Assembly (NCBI GenBank): GCA_009617715.1
Contig: VTFK01000149.1
Location: 1,240,001-1,304,000, forward strand
From: Plectrocnemia conspersa
Lineage: Eukaryota > Arthropoda > Insecta > Trichoptera > Polycentropodidae
Length of the DNA stretch: 64,000 nucleotides
Direction of reading: 5' to 3'
The notes beneath the pieces were generated by a model that searched no databases, was not told the DNA's origin, and saw only the letters and a list, made by a program, of their open reading frames with translations. The position numbers and the translations under genes are program-made. Below, piece by piece: positions 38,201 to 50,681 of the stretch (positions are counted from its first letter, which is position 1; the number at the start of each line of letters is the position of its first letter).

Positions 38201-38649
38201 CACTTCCTTCGACGTTTAACTGACTAAATAAGTCAGACCACTCAGCAGTAAACCCCAAGAGTAATGTAACAAGTGTTGGCCGAAGATATTAACTGCGTTG
38301 AATTACAACGTGAGGTAGTGCATGGGTGTTTATTGATTACCAGGAGTGTATAGGTGCGGTATTATAGATCTTTTGTCCTTATAAAGCTATTCTCTGGTTT
38401 AGTTTATACTACCATGGTTACGAGCTCCTATCTAACGTTAGATATGAATAGGTCGTCTATCATTATATATAATTCTAAACTATATTTTTGTGGGATAAAT
38501 TTTACTGTAATAAAATAATAGATAGTTGGATAGACGTGCTTCAGATGATTAATAGGCTAAATAATAATCCAATTCTTGCAAATGGTATGTCAAACAATAC
38601 TTAAAAACATAAACGCTGGTAGCTTGTAGAAATTTTGTGGGGAAATAAG

Positions 38650-39103
38650 AAAAGGTAGCACTTACCATTTTACATTTTGAGCGATAATACTAGATATGTT
38701 CAATAAATTAGATAAACAAATGTTGCAAAAATAAGAAAATAGGGCAATGTGAGTAGTCTAAAATAAAAATAGATTTACTAGTTGCAGAAGTATGTTTGAT
38801 AGATTGGAATGGTTAAATGTTCAAGAAATATTGAAGATGAATGTTTTAGTGTTTATATATAAGTTAGAAAATTATATGTTTCCAGAGTATTTTAATAAGT
38901 ATTAAATAATAAATAAAGATGTACATAGATTAAATACTAAAAATAGAGAAAATTTAAGAATAGTTAGATATAAGAAAACGAGTACGGATAGGGGAATTAT
39001 GTACGGAGGTGTGAATTTGTATAATAATATTTCTAAGGCAATTCGTAAAAATAAAACTGTAACGAGTTTCATAAATGGAATAAAAAAAACCTTTGTGCAT
39101 TAA
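38650..39103 (+). mobile_element. Dead non-LTR retrotransposon, reverse transcriptase C-terminus
   Basis: One plus-strand frame, interrupted by a few stops, reads FDRLEWLNVQEILKMNVLVF, then IYKLENYMFPEYF, then GGVNLYNNISKAIRK and FINGIKKTFVH before its final stop. This is the familiar C-terminal end of Jockey/CR1-type LINE polymerases. The catalytic domain is gone: a 5'-truncated, degenerate copy. Confidence 0.75.
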
Positions 39104-40237
39104 GAAATAAATTATAATATTAAGTCTTTTTTTATTTTCTGATTATTTAAAATTTGTTTGGTGTAAAATTAGCTATTAAGCTAAATAAATTAATAAAATA
39201 AATAATAATAATATTTCTTCATATATAGGTATCTCAGAAAACTCTTTTGAACTATCTCTATTAAATAAAAGCTCATTTGACTGTTAAGAACATATGTTAA
39301 GCACATCTGACAATTGAAGCTAAATAGTAAATAATAACTGAGAAAAAAATAAAAACATAAATAATAAAGTCAAGTGGTGATAAAAGTGTGCATTTTATAT
39401 ATAGTTGTTTTCACAATCAGTGAGATAGTCTGTAAGGTGCTGTGGCGGAGTAAAGTTACAACCTGTTTGAACTTATACACTTATTGATTATGATTATGAT
39501 TTCATAAACTTGATTTTAGTGTATTTGAAATTTAATAATGTATTAGAAATATATTGTACTATATTTTTAATGGGCATCAATATATACATTTTAGGTTAAT
39601 TTATATTACTTTTAAAATGTATAATATTTTTCGCTTTATATTTTAAAATATATTAAAAATAAAAATAGCACATTGTCTCAAACAAATTATGGTCACCCAT
39701 TAGCACCAATAGTTGATTGTGCCGGGTTATCTCCGTTACGCTTTAAGAAATAATAATCGCAATAAAAACGTTGAATATTTTCTTTAATAGAATTCATGGA
39801 ATAAATTTATTTTACACAAATTTTTATCCTATACAAATTATGCTAAAAGACAGTGCAGTAATTTTGTTGGGTACAAAATTTTATAAGCCGGCAATAAAAA
39901 ACAAACATAAATGATAATATATGAATTACACTGATGATGGTGTTAATATTTCTACGAAATCGACATAGCACTATTATACAAGCTAAAGTATTGGTGTTAC
40001 TAGAAGATCCGTGCTTACTTAACATATAAATATGTCATTATTATTAAAAAAAATTTTCACTATAGATAAAGAATAAACCATACTTATTATTAACAATTCA
40101 GTTATAATTGAAAATGAAAATATGACAAGAGAAAATGTTATTTAAAAAAAACATTGTATAACTTAGATCTCTCCACTGGACTTCTAGTAGCACTCTGAGT
40201 TTCAAAATAGTCTGATAAAAATCAACGAGGAACTTTA

Positions 40238-40367
40238 AGCCTAGTACACACCTAGCAAGACACGTGTTCCGAAATCGCGGAACATGTGTCTCGGGGAAAT
40301 TCTCAGGGATATCACGACTGCTCCTATACCATGTTACGCGACTTTGTTGCTAGGTGTGTACTAGGCT
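40238..40367. mobile_element. Harbinger-type MITE with TTA target duplication
   Basis: Ends are AGCCTAGTACACACCTAGCAA and its inverted copy; TTA flanks both sides (40235-40237 and 40368-40370), the usual PIF/Harbinger target. A second palindrome inside pairs gacacgtgttccg with cggaacatgtgtc. 130 bp, non-coding. Confidence 0.85.
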
Positions 40368-41427
40368 TTAGAACATAGTTTGTTGTTGTTACGTAATCAT
40401 CTATTGGGTTTCCGAGATTGTTGTAAAATATTTACATATATAAACACAACAGCTTATTGCAGGATTATCGTAGCTTTGCTATATTTTATATATTATAAAG
40501 GACCTCAACGATCATTAGTTTTCATATATATTAAATCACATTGCAAATGTACAAGGTCACTTAGATTAGATAATGTTATCTACCTACAGCCAATATTCTT
40601 TTAGTACAATTCCTCATTCCATTTTTGCTTATATTTTAATGACATTTAATAATGTTTATATATAACTTAAGTATTAAAATAGTAGTGATTTATAAAATAT
40701 AATACAACCTCGAACAATCTTAAAAATATTATAAATTACTTAATTTAACTATTCAGTTTTCTATATTTTATTATAAAGATAATTTTTATATATTAACGTC
40801 TGATAGATAATAAATATAAATTATAAAAATATCATGGGTGGAATTACAATTATAAATAAAATAAGATAATTTGAAATATACATACATTATGTCACATAAC
40901 CAAGTGTTCTTGTGAAGACTCAGTGAGAGAATGAAATGATAGCAGTCTACAATTCATTTTATATAATGTATGCATATGTAGGTACAACAAACTGGTTTTT
41001 CTGCTTGTAAACATTTGCTTATATACAAAATCATAACATAACAGGGAAAATTACAAAGAATATGATTAAATATTTTAAAATGTTTGATAATCATAACCAG
41101 ATATTTTTTTTATCAAAATTAATTATTATTTTTCCCTATGTATTTTTTCCTACATAATAAACCAATAGAAAGCGACCATCGATCAAAGGTAATTTACAAA
41201 AAATAAAAGAAGAAAATCGTCATTTTGGAACACCTAAAAATTTTAAGTACTTACCGTAACAAAAACTACTTTCCCTCACTAAGTGCCTTTATTTATTTAT
41301 TTATAATCTAAGCACGCCTAGAAAACAATTGGCATTATCTCATGCAGAGAATAGATTGAATAGAATAGATTTATATGTATCCTATTGGCATAATCGAAAA
41401 TGACCACAATAGTTTTACTTACAAAAG

Positions 41428-41780
41428 TTCACCTGAAAGGCATACTCTTGCTTTATTAGATGGGTTTTACAGTACGGCCAATGTTCTAAATAAGCCTAAA
41501 TAAATCTCTTATCCGTTCAAGCTTTGTCCAAGAAAACGTATAAAAGACTTGACATTTGGTCACACATAACGACTGATACTCGAAAAGAGAATGAAAGTAG
41601 TCGACTCAACAAGAGAGACTTGCCACTTTTTCACTTCAACGCTTCAAGGAATTTTTTACTATACATTCTGACCTCTACAACCCTTTTGAAACAACCTGGA
41701 CTATTCCTTACTTTAACAACACCACTCGATACTATATATAATGTAATCTATATTAGTCAATCACATCATTTGACATCAAA
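41428..41780 (+). repeat. TATA-bearing dispersed repeat, copy 3
   Basis: Homologous to 37829-38200 and in part to 8826-9040. Contains aagaaaacgtataaaagact and the agagacttgccactttt block. No convincing ATG-initiated protein follows the TATA box in either long copy. Confidence 0.6.
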
Positions 41781-42894
41781 ACCCAAAGCCTGTATTTCAA
41801 AATTTACTTTAATATTTAATTATTAAATTTAATTTTAGCATCAGTATACATTTAACAACTTTGTAATTTCAAATGCTGTGAATAATTAAAAAGAATATTT
41901 AATTAAAAAGAATATACATACGTGAATAATAAATGTAGTTAATAAATTAATGTAACAATAGACAATAAGATAAATATTATTAATGTCACACTAATCATCT
42001 GATGATAAACTTGGAGTTTTATGCGATGAAGATAGTATAAATTATGTATATAAACTCATAAACAACAATAATTCATCTAATCTTTGGTAGATTATGTTCC
42101 GTGAAATAATGTTGTATAAAAATTTCTTTGATTTAAAGAAACTTGTTTAAAAAAGCATATTTTTTAAGCAAGTTGACAAAAATTACCTTTTACACATTAT
42201 AAGCTCTTATCTTTCCTGTCTTCCTAAGCAAGGCAACATAATAATTCTTCCTAAGCCAAGTACAGACTCTAAATTTTTAGTTATCGACAAAAAAGTTTAC
42301 TACCCGTTACGAGTAAAATATATATTAAATTAGGTGGGTCGAAAAATTTAACATTTTTTAAACCGCTATAGTGCGAAAAAGTTGCCTCCTGTATTAAAAA
42401 GAAAAACGACGTAAAAAAATAAAAATCGGTTGACATCTTCCGGTCCCGCATTGTACTAAAAGTTTATAGAAATTGAACATTTGTTTATAATTACTTAAAA
42501 TTCTACGATCGACACACTATAGTTTGTTATGCTTATTTTATGGTTCAATGAAGTTATATAAATTAAAACATTAATAATATTTCAACGTTTTCAGGTCGCG
42601 CAATGTGTTTGAAATGTATTTTCCAAATTTTTGCAACTTTCGTTGTGCATCTTTTTGTCTGTTTTGTCAGAACAAAATGACACAGAACTCACCACGAGTA
42701 GGTGACTGCGCTTCGAGTTCCACCCACACCATACCCAGCGAATCATTCAAAGTAGGGGTGTGTTATTTACATTATATTTTACAACTAAAGGTAATCCAAA
42801 TTCAGTTTCCAAGCTTTGTTTTAAAAACATAAAAATTTAAAGATATCTTTTTTGTATTAATCGAACATTTAATGTATTTCATTATTTAGGTAAA

Positions 42895-43440
42895 AATGAT
42901 ATCAATTGAATGTACGCCTCTGGATCTTTTGCAGCAGTGGATCCTTTCGATGTAATTTTGATAACTTTTTATTTAGTACATTTTGAGCGGTATCTCGGCT
43001 ATAACTTGGCGGATGTTGGTTTTTAGATGCTTCAAAAAAATTCAACAGTGTTAAATCGCATAATCTTGGGGGCCAGTCTACTTTGATTTCGTGCCAAGAA
43101 TAATCGGTTATCATACGCCTATAGCACTCATCATTGACTGATACAGTCCAACCTACATCCTTCTCAAAAAAGTAAGGCCCAATGATGCCGTCCGACTATA
43201 ATGCATACCAAACAGTCACTTTTTGGGCATATAATGATCTCTCATGAATAACATGAGAATTTTCCTCGTCCCATATGCGGCAATTTTGCTTATGTGCCCC
43301 ATCAGAAAAGATTTTCTTTGCAAAATAAGCATCAACATCCTACTGCTCTAACACCCAGTCTGCGTAAATTCTTCGCTGTCCATGGTTTCTGGGCTTCAGC
43401 TCTTGTGCTATCTGATTTTTCAATATATTGACTGGCGATG
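42895..43440 (-). mobile_element. Decayed IS630/Tc1-mariner-like transposase (DUF4817-type)
   Basis: Minus strand, in broken frames: an LKPRNHGQRRIYADWVLEQ segment, then KIFSDGAHKQNCRIW (around the first catalytic Asp), VTVWYALWSDGIIGPYFFE, and WPPRLCDLTLLNFF (second catalytic block), with a deletion between the last two. Internal stops and frame changes show it is dead. It covers the half missing from the copies at 5095 and 27437. Confidence 0.75.
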
Positions 43441-44496
43441 CCATTACAGAGACTAGGAAAAGTAACAAGGCGTGAATTTCCTATAATTCGCCAAATTAAA
43501 AAGCCACCTCACTTTATCTACGAAACCAAATCAAATTCGATTGCAGATCCCAAGCAGCAATTTAAGATAAATTTTTATTTTACAATTTTAGATCACATGA
43601 GCAATTCCCTTAATCAAAGGTTTTAATAAGTAAATGAAAGTGAATCTTTATTTAGTTTTTTGTATAATTTTAAAGAAATCGATAATGCTACCTTAAAAAA
43701 ATGTTGTATGGAGCCAGATGTAAAGTTTCAGTCAGACAAAAGAAACATGTCAAAAAGAGATATGTATATGGTATACAGTTATTTAATGAAATTCTCTCTT
43801 ACTGAGAAATTTTCCTTGATTCTTCGTCATCGAACAATCCTTTACAAATATTATTAATGACAAAAATAAATAAAACAGGAAATTTGAATATAAAAACTCG
43901 TATGCATTAATAGATAATATCAAATATGTTCCTACAATTGTTAAATATTTAAAAAATCTACTGTTGTAAATATTTCACAAGATAAAGTAAAAAATATTCA
44001 AGGAAATAAACTGTAATTAGTGTTGGACATAAAAATTATGATTCAAGATATTATTTGATACCATTGAAGAAATTCTTAAAGATATTGGGAATTCATATTT
44101 AATTGAAATTATTAAGGAATTGGAAAATACATTAAAATATATTATTTTTATAACAATTGAAAGTACTTATGCTTGCAAAAGATTTAATAAAAAGATTATT
44201 TGATGAAGAAAATGATAAAATTAGTACAGCTGCAGAAACGTTCATTTGAAAATGATTAAGATGATATAGATGACACCCATACCAAAGAGTTATTAACAAT
44301 GGAAGTAGAAATCAATAAAATATATAAAGAGTAGACAATATCTTGCTGAATTTAAGAGATAAGTTCGCATGCAAAATAAAGTTAAATTTGGAATTTGGAA
44401 AATATGAAATTAAAGTGGATTCTTAACAAAGTTAAATAAAACAAATTTAAAAACAGTTAATACTATTTTATTAAATATTACAAAAGTTGACTAAGA

Positions 44497-45369
44497 CTAT
44501 TGAAATTCTTTGGGGATAAAGTGACCTCTGGATTTTGCATTGTATTTTAATTTTTCTATGTTTGTATTGGGATATTCAGCCTTTAATTTGTCCATATCCA
44601 TATCCGGGAAACGCTTCAACAAATGTTGTACGTGATTTCTCTCACGATTTTTCCCCTTCATAGAGTCTCTATTACGTTTCTCTTTATACAGACGTAGAAA
44701 TTTGGCAACGGCCATGCTCACAGGCCTGCGGTGGATCTCGTGAAACTTTGTATGCGCCCATCTCGGTAAGGCGTGTTCCTTATTTTTGTAAAAATATCTC
44801 AGTCCTAATTGATTCACGGATTGTTTTCCGTCTCGTTCGCCAGTCTCGCCCACTTCCAGTGTATGATAAGCCTTGTTGCGTTCTCTAACTACGGTTTCGA
44901 TATTCGCCATCGAATCCTTGACTTTATCGATACGCTCCGGATTCGGAAAGAGTTTGTACGCTCTGGTGCATTCTGCTTCCATCGTCAGCAGCATGTTGCG
45001 CTCTTTGAGTAATATGTACCACAACTTGTGTAAATCAGTGTTAGATTTGATTCTCAGTTCGTCCGTTCTCCAAGATCTGCCGACTTGCACCTCTTGCTCG
45101 CCCCAATTTTTTTTTTCATCAAAAAAAAAATTTAGCAGCTTTTCTTGAACGCTGATCGGCTTCGGATCTACTTTGCTGCAAAACGTCCGTTTAACGAGTG
45201 CATTTTGAAATATTTGTGGTGGTTTGATCGCACGAGTCGCTAAAATAGACGGAGCCTTGATGAACGCTCGAAATGCGCTAAACAATGGCGGAAGAGCCGA
45301 CATTCTGACAGTCGGAGTAAACGTCAAAAAGTCGACAAAGGTTATAAAACACGAGGATGGTGTTGCCAT
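44497..45369 (-). CDS. mRpL47: Mitochondrial large ribosomal subunit protein uL29m (L47)
   Basis: Component of the mitoribosome large subunit. Single coding exon, 290 residues from the ATG at 45369 (MATPSS), or 268 from the ATG at 45303 (MSALPPLFSAFRAF), which begins an Arg/Lys-rich, acid-poor presequence. The signature GRSWRTDELRIKSNTDLHKL-WYILLKERNMLLTMEAE identifies the L47 domain, followed by PERIDKVKDSM. The basic C-terminal part is typical. Human L47 is 250 residues. A splice acceptor (tttttcag) sits two bases before the upstream ATG, so a 5'-UTR intron is likely and 45369 is the first possible start on the spliced message. An AATAAA signal lies at about 44472-44467, 25 bases past the stop. 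Confidence 0.95.
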   Translation of the reverse strand: MATPSSCFITFVDFLTFTPTVRMSALPPLFSAFRAFIKAPSILATRAIKPPQIFQNALVKRTFCSKVDPKPISVQEKLLNFFFDEKKNWGEQEVQVGRSWRTDELRIKSNTDLHKLWYILLKERNMLLTMEAECTRAYKLFPNPERIDKVKDSMANIETVVRERNKAYHTLEVGETGERDGKQSVNQLGLRYFYKNKEHALPRWAHTKFHEIHRRPVSMAVAKFLRLYKEKRNRDSMKGKNRERNHVQHLLKRFPDMDMDKLKAEYPNTNIEKLKYNAKSRGHFIPKEFQ

Positions 45370-45372
45370 ATC

Positions 45373-47079
45373 TGAAAAATAAACATTTGCACAAATAAAT
45401 AAAAACAACTTCCACCACAAAATGTTCAATTATCTTACATATAAGTTCATGGTTTAGTTAATTGTAAAAAAAAGATTTTATTTTTTAATTTATGCAAACT
45501 AAGATAATATCTGTTTTAATTAATATCCGTGTAAACGGGAGAATTTATTTTTTGTAAAATTTTAAATTTATTTTCAACACTGGTACTCAAATACTAGTAT
45601 AATGTTATTGAGGTTCATAGCAGAGCATAGGAAAAAATTAAATATGTAGTAGGTGAAAATTTTGTCTTTATACTTTACCATAACTTTTATATTCGAACGG
45701 TATTAAAAAGCTCACGAAAAGAAGAGTTGTAAATAAAAACACAAGTTAATAATTGTGTTTGTTTAAATAATTAAATCACTTTTTAGTTATAAACCTTTTT
45801 AAATAAATAATTCCACATTACTTTAACATAAAACATAAGATATTTCAAACATTTTTTAAATTAAAAAAGATCAATTTTATTTTTTAGCATTGATTAAGCT
45901 AAGCAATGTTTTGTGGGGGGCAATTAATGTATGTATATATAGGTTTTATTATGACCAAAACTTGGTGGCACTCTGGTAGTACTGACGTGGCAGACACATT
46001 TTCTGAGCAAACTTTGGCGGACTCGTAACGACCGGTGCTGCCTCGTGCACCGCCTACTCACTTTTTATTCTAAACATGTAATTATATTTCAATAAAATAC
46101 TTCCGGCTTTATCTGTGTCTAATTGCCACCCGTGACCATCCGTCGCCTAAATATAAATTGCTTTTTATTAGCAAAAACAAATTTCGTTTCTCAGAATGTT
46201 TTTGAAATAGGAAATAAAAATAAACTTTTAAAGTTCCAAATTAACATAGTATAAATAGTCATAATATGAGGATAAAACAAACAGACGTACATACATAAAA
46301 ATAAGTTTTAAAGTTTTATTGTAATTTTAACATTAATAGACCCGGAAGAAGAAGTACGGAAATAGCAATTGAAATGGTGGAGGCAACTGAGGGAACTGGT
46401 CCCCTTGAATTTAGCCAGAAAAATGCATGTCATTTATTAAAATACTATAAATCTTATTAAAATCTATATATAAAAAAAAACACTATTGACTGACCAACCC
46501 TTGCCCCCCCTGAAAAGCTGAAATGACAAACCTGATTTTATACCGAAAGTTCTTGGTTTATTCCTATATACCCCAAAAATAATCCATCCGGCACCTGTGA
46601 AACCGGCCTAAAGGTTGCCTACAGTGATTATGGAGATACCTGTGTATCATTAAATCAATTTATCATTAGGTAAAAGATTTATCACATTTTTGTGGGTAAT
46701 TTAAAAATATTTTGGTTGGCGGATGGTGATGGATGGCTATTAGACACAGATTGGCCACTGCAATAGTATTTATTGAAGTATAGTTTAGTTACATGACAGA
46801 ATATATAATAAGAGAGATCGACGGACAAGGCTCCGCCGGTTAGCATAGAAACTTTTTATTACTTTGCTAAAACCATACATTAAAAAAAAATATACAAAAT
46901 AAAATGTTTTAAAATATCTAAGAATTATGGTAATCATAAAAACGTGCTTTTAGGTTTAAGAAATCAATATTCAAACAATATTTTTTATAAAACAAAGTAT
47001 TGTATTATAATTCGTCGGCAGAGTTGCCGGAATTTTTGTCGACTGGTATCCCCGAGCCGAGTGCGTCGGCGACCTCCTG
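45373..47079. other. mRpL47 upstream region
   Basis: AT-rich; includes the probable 5'-UTR intron and promoter of mRpL47, the dispersed repeat at 45905-46060, and a Helitron-like start motif (atctatatataaaaa) near 46464 for which no matching 3' end was found. Confidence 0.45.
45905..46060 (+). repeat. Dispersed repeat shared with 26893-27025, copy 2
   Basis: Same order of motifs as copy 1: gttttgtgggg, ggttttattatgacc, gtggcactctggtagtac, then a CpG-richer tail with actcgtaacgacc. No terminal repeats identified. Confidence 0.5.
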
Positions 47080-47300
47080 TCAGTGACTGTCGGCGGAGTG
47101 TCGGTCGCCGACGGCTGCGGTCGCTCGCGCTTGGTCTCCGTTTGTTTACACTCGCGCGTACGTCAATCCCTCGCGAATTATCCCAAATTTTGTGTTTATC
47201 CTCAAGGTTTCGATCCGTTGTTCTTGTATTCATCGACAGCACCGATCTTCGAGCCTTCGCGCTGAGTCTCGACGACTTCCCTCGGCGCCTGATCTTCAAG
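47080..47300 (+). promoter_or_regulatory. CpG-rich core promoter and probable untranslated first exon
   Basis: This stretch is rich in G, C and CpG in a strongly AT-rich setting. It starts with an arthropod-type initiator TCAGT (47080-47084) and ends in a consensus splice donor, CAAG|gtaagag at 47300/47301. It contains no ATG over about 220 bases, as expected for a 5'-UTR exon whose start codon lies in a later exon. No downstream coding exon is in the window, so the gene is unknown. Long frames on both strands over this block (about 46950-47400) reflect base composition, not proteins. Confidence 0.6.
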
Positions 47301-48764
47301 GTAAGAGCGAATCTAAACAGTAACCTCAAAATCGACCATGGACCGCATTCCCTCTCGAACGTCGATCCCAATTTCAATTTTAATCGCGCGTAAACATACA
47401 TTTGCGATCATCTGTCACCTGTCAAATTGCACATTATTATTACACGGTGACAATTTTGACACAAGCTATTTGGCCAAGAGAGATTCACTAGCGACCATTA
47501 GGTGTACACAAATATCTGAGATTCAAATAACACGGTTGTTTCTTAGCGTATATCGTCGGTTATTTGTTTATTTGACCATGTAAATTAAATTAAACCTAAA
47601 TATATAGCATACTGTTAATATTCTATAATACTATTACTACGTTAAAATACGTATATACTATTATTTTATATCTTCTATACAATAAATTGCAATTGTTTGC
47701 TTTTAGAGTATCAGGATAAATGTTTAGTAGCGCTACTAAATCATTATGTTCATATCCTCATTGGTTAATGTACAATAAGCTGTTGACAGAAGTCAGTGCT
47801 GTGGTATGACATGTAGCTTGTAATTATTTCTTCATTCTATTCCTTTTTATGTTGATTGACACTAAAAACAATTCATGCATCACTTATATATTAAAACCTC
47901 GTATCATTCGAATCACGCAACTACTCATCGATGTTTTCATCGCCATTTTTAAAGCCCTTCAAATTTTACAATAATTCGCATGTTTCAGATATTCCAATTG
48001 CATCTGAATTAAGGTTCTCAATTATTCGTAGTTATCAACTATTCAAATTAGAATATATTGAATAAAAAATAAATGAAGTATTCAAATATGTTCGTTATTT
48101 TTTCGACTCTTACCGATATTCATTTATTTAACAAATTAATATTAAATAGCAATAAATGCATGTAAAATATTATTTTTTTAAAAAATAATTATTTTATTAT
48201 TCATTAGTTACTTTTTGAATTTTATAAAATATTCATAGCATAATGCAAATTACTGATCAGTAAGGGCGTCAAAATAAAAATGCTTAATTTATTATTACAT
48301 ACTTTTTAATCAAGGACGTCATTTCAGCTTTTTCAAATAACCAGAACTAAAATCTTATTTATTGTATATAATGTTTGGAACGAAATTTATATACGTACAT
48401 AAAGATCAGATCCGTATCCATAGCAGCATTATCAAATAAGAATGCTTTCTTCTATACTAACCTTTTACTTTTTAAAAAAAACATCTCACTTCAGGAACCT
48501 TTTTGGTTTTGAACCAATCTTTAAAGATCTCTCTCTATCCTTTTGTGTAATAATCAATACGAGGATTTTTAATTCAGTTATATTGAATGCCATTTTTTTT
48601 TATAAAACTGCGCGTAAAAATAAATACTTATTAGATAATATATGTATGTTTATAGTGATGTGCGAATCTTGCGGTCGTCTGTTTATTTTTATATAATATA
48701 AAGTTGTTGATATTATAAATATTTTTAATAGAAATATAACAGTTTTGAAATCACGTATTTTTAT

Positions 48765-48870
48765 ACGTGTTATCCTCGTAGCCTTGTATGCGTCACGTTG
48801 TCTCCAATTCCCTCTTAATTATTGTATTTCGAAGGATTGGCGTGAAATGGAAAGCAGCTGCTTTCTCGGT
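48765..48870 (+). repeat. Dispersed repeat shared with 60415-60510, copy 1
   Basis: Contains tatacgtgttatcctcgtag-ccttgtatgcgtcac and atttcgaaggattggcgtgaaatg. The second copy has tatacgtgttcttttcgtag-ccttgtgtgcgtcac and atttcgaagcttgtgaaatg in the same order. Family unknown. Confidence 0.55.
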
Positions 48871-50681
48871 CTTCTTAGAGTCGTATTGGTCTATACTAGG
48901 CATCGCTCCAAATAGTGCAAGTCGGAAGCGAAGTAGTAGGAAAGTCAAGTTTTTGTGAAAGGTTTAGATGAAAGATCCCCTCAAAGAATGCCTTACTTCG
49001 TTGACATAGCATGCAAGGTGCATTCAAACAGAAAGACGATGTGGCGTAAAATTCCTGGCTGATCCTTTGGTGATAATCTTGCACCAGCGCATACATCTTG
49101 TTGGTGTATCTTTGGAGATCTCTACGGAGGATGCCGTAAATAAAGTTTTCTAAATGGGGTGCTTGGTTAAAAACGAGTTTGACAAAAGGCGATGGACTGC
49201 GGTGGAGGGCTTGTGCTTGGGTCTCGGATAGCCAAGGGGCGAAGCTCTTGTTGTGATCGGCCCCTTCGCTTTGAAAATATGCTCTCTTCTCTGGTGTCGA
49301 AATGGAGAGAGTATCTTTTCGGATACATTTTTTTAGAAGGATCTTATCGCTCTTTGTTATTTGTTTCGAACGGCCGTATTTAAAGTAGTTCAGAAAACTT
49401 TTTATCTTTGACGAAGAACGTTATTTAAAGTAGTTCTGAGAAAACTGTGTTATGATGATTTACAAAAATCGCCAATGTAACGATTTGGGATGGAAACAGA
49501 CTGTTATTGTATGTTACTTTTCTTGTGATTTGGATACATATCATCAACTTGTATCTGTCTTTTTGTATTAGACACTGTTTATTTGAAATGTGTATTTTTA
49601 AGTTGCTCTAATCCGTCAAAATCTCTGATCGTCACGCGTGATAAAGAAACTTGTTCTGCATGTTAGATAAACTACGACAAATTTTTGTCTCACTCTTAAC
49701 GGGCGGTCCCGATAGTTAACATATTTATGTTTTTACCTGAAGGGAAACAAAAACACCATTCTGTGAATATCTTCGCAAATAAGCATTTTTTTACTCGATC
49801 CCCTAATTGATTTTTTTATTGTAAAAGCTATTCACGAATTACATTTTAATGTTGGCGTTTTCACTATTTTTTGTTGTAAACCAAAAATATGTTTATCGCA
49901 AGCAAGGAATCCCTCATTTCATTTTCTCTTAGTCGTAACATCATTAAAAAAGCAACTCAAGGGGGCACTATTCAAATTGGTGAAATACTTGCCGACGGAA
50001 GATAAAAATTAATGAGGCCAAATCTGAGCCGATTATCTCAACTAACTCACGATTCACTAGTGAAATGGATTGCATTTTGATTAAACTTTAAATTTCAAGA
50101 AAAACACGAATTCCGTAAAAAAGGACTATGGAATGATATTGATTTATTTTTATAATTATAAATGAGTTATATTTCTTTCCGCAACATTGTTACTATTGAC
50201 ATATTAATGCTTTTATTTTATGAATTATTCTATACTGGTGTTTCCATTTTATATACTGTTTGTTTCATTATTCATTACAAAAGTATAACGTATATATATT
50301 TACGATTTAAAAGTTGTTATAGAATAATTTATTATTTTTTCAAGGACCAATGTTACCGTAGTTTATTTGAAACAATATCAATATAACTAACGCCAAGATA
50401 TTTAGAAAATCAATTTTTCAGAAATGTCTGACAAGAATCTGATAAGAACTATGCGAGTTAAATACTTCTTATCATTCATTAGTATTAGTAATAGAAAATA
50501 TTAATTATTAAAAATAAAATAACACGTTTAAATGTGTCGGAAATACCTATGAGCGAAGCACATATTGGAAAACTTATATTGGACATGACATAGATGCTTT
50601 TGAACTGCAATAGTAAAACCATTTTAGGTATGACATACATATGTACATCCATTTGGACTTCTAAGGGTTGATATTGTAATA

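Larger units (their letters stand above)
37470..44496. other. P450 C-mRpL47 intergenic region, repeat-rich
   Basis: 7 kb without a host gene that I can support. It holds two copies of a TATA-bearing repeat (37829 and 41428), a LINE fragment (38650-39103), a Harbinger-type MITE (40238-40367) and a decayed IS630-like transposase (42895-43440). From about 43440 to 44400 a plus-strand stretch has coding-like pieces (for example 43660-43857) full of stops, possibly another dead transposon. Confidence 0.5.

Noticed and set aside
37470..42000. A possible fourth P450 upstream of gene C
   Set aside because: I searched this stretch by eye for the haem loop, ExxR and C-helix motifs on both strands and found none. 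It contains repeats only.
44809..45148. Plus-strand frames over mRpL47
   Set aside because: Antisense shadows of a clearly identified gene.
46464..46860. Helitron starting at atctatatataaaaa
   Set aside because: The start motif is suggestive, but no 3' hairpin followed by CTRR was found, and such AT-rich strings are common here.
46944..47401. Overlapping frames of 149 and 138 codons on opposite strands
   Set aside because: Arg/Ser-rich on both strands with no motif. They arise because the block is CpG-rich and so poor in stop codons. The plus-strand block is better read as an untranslated exon with a donor at 47301.
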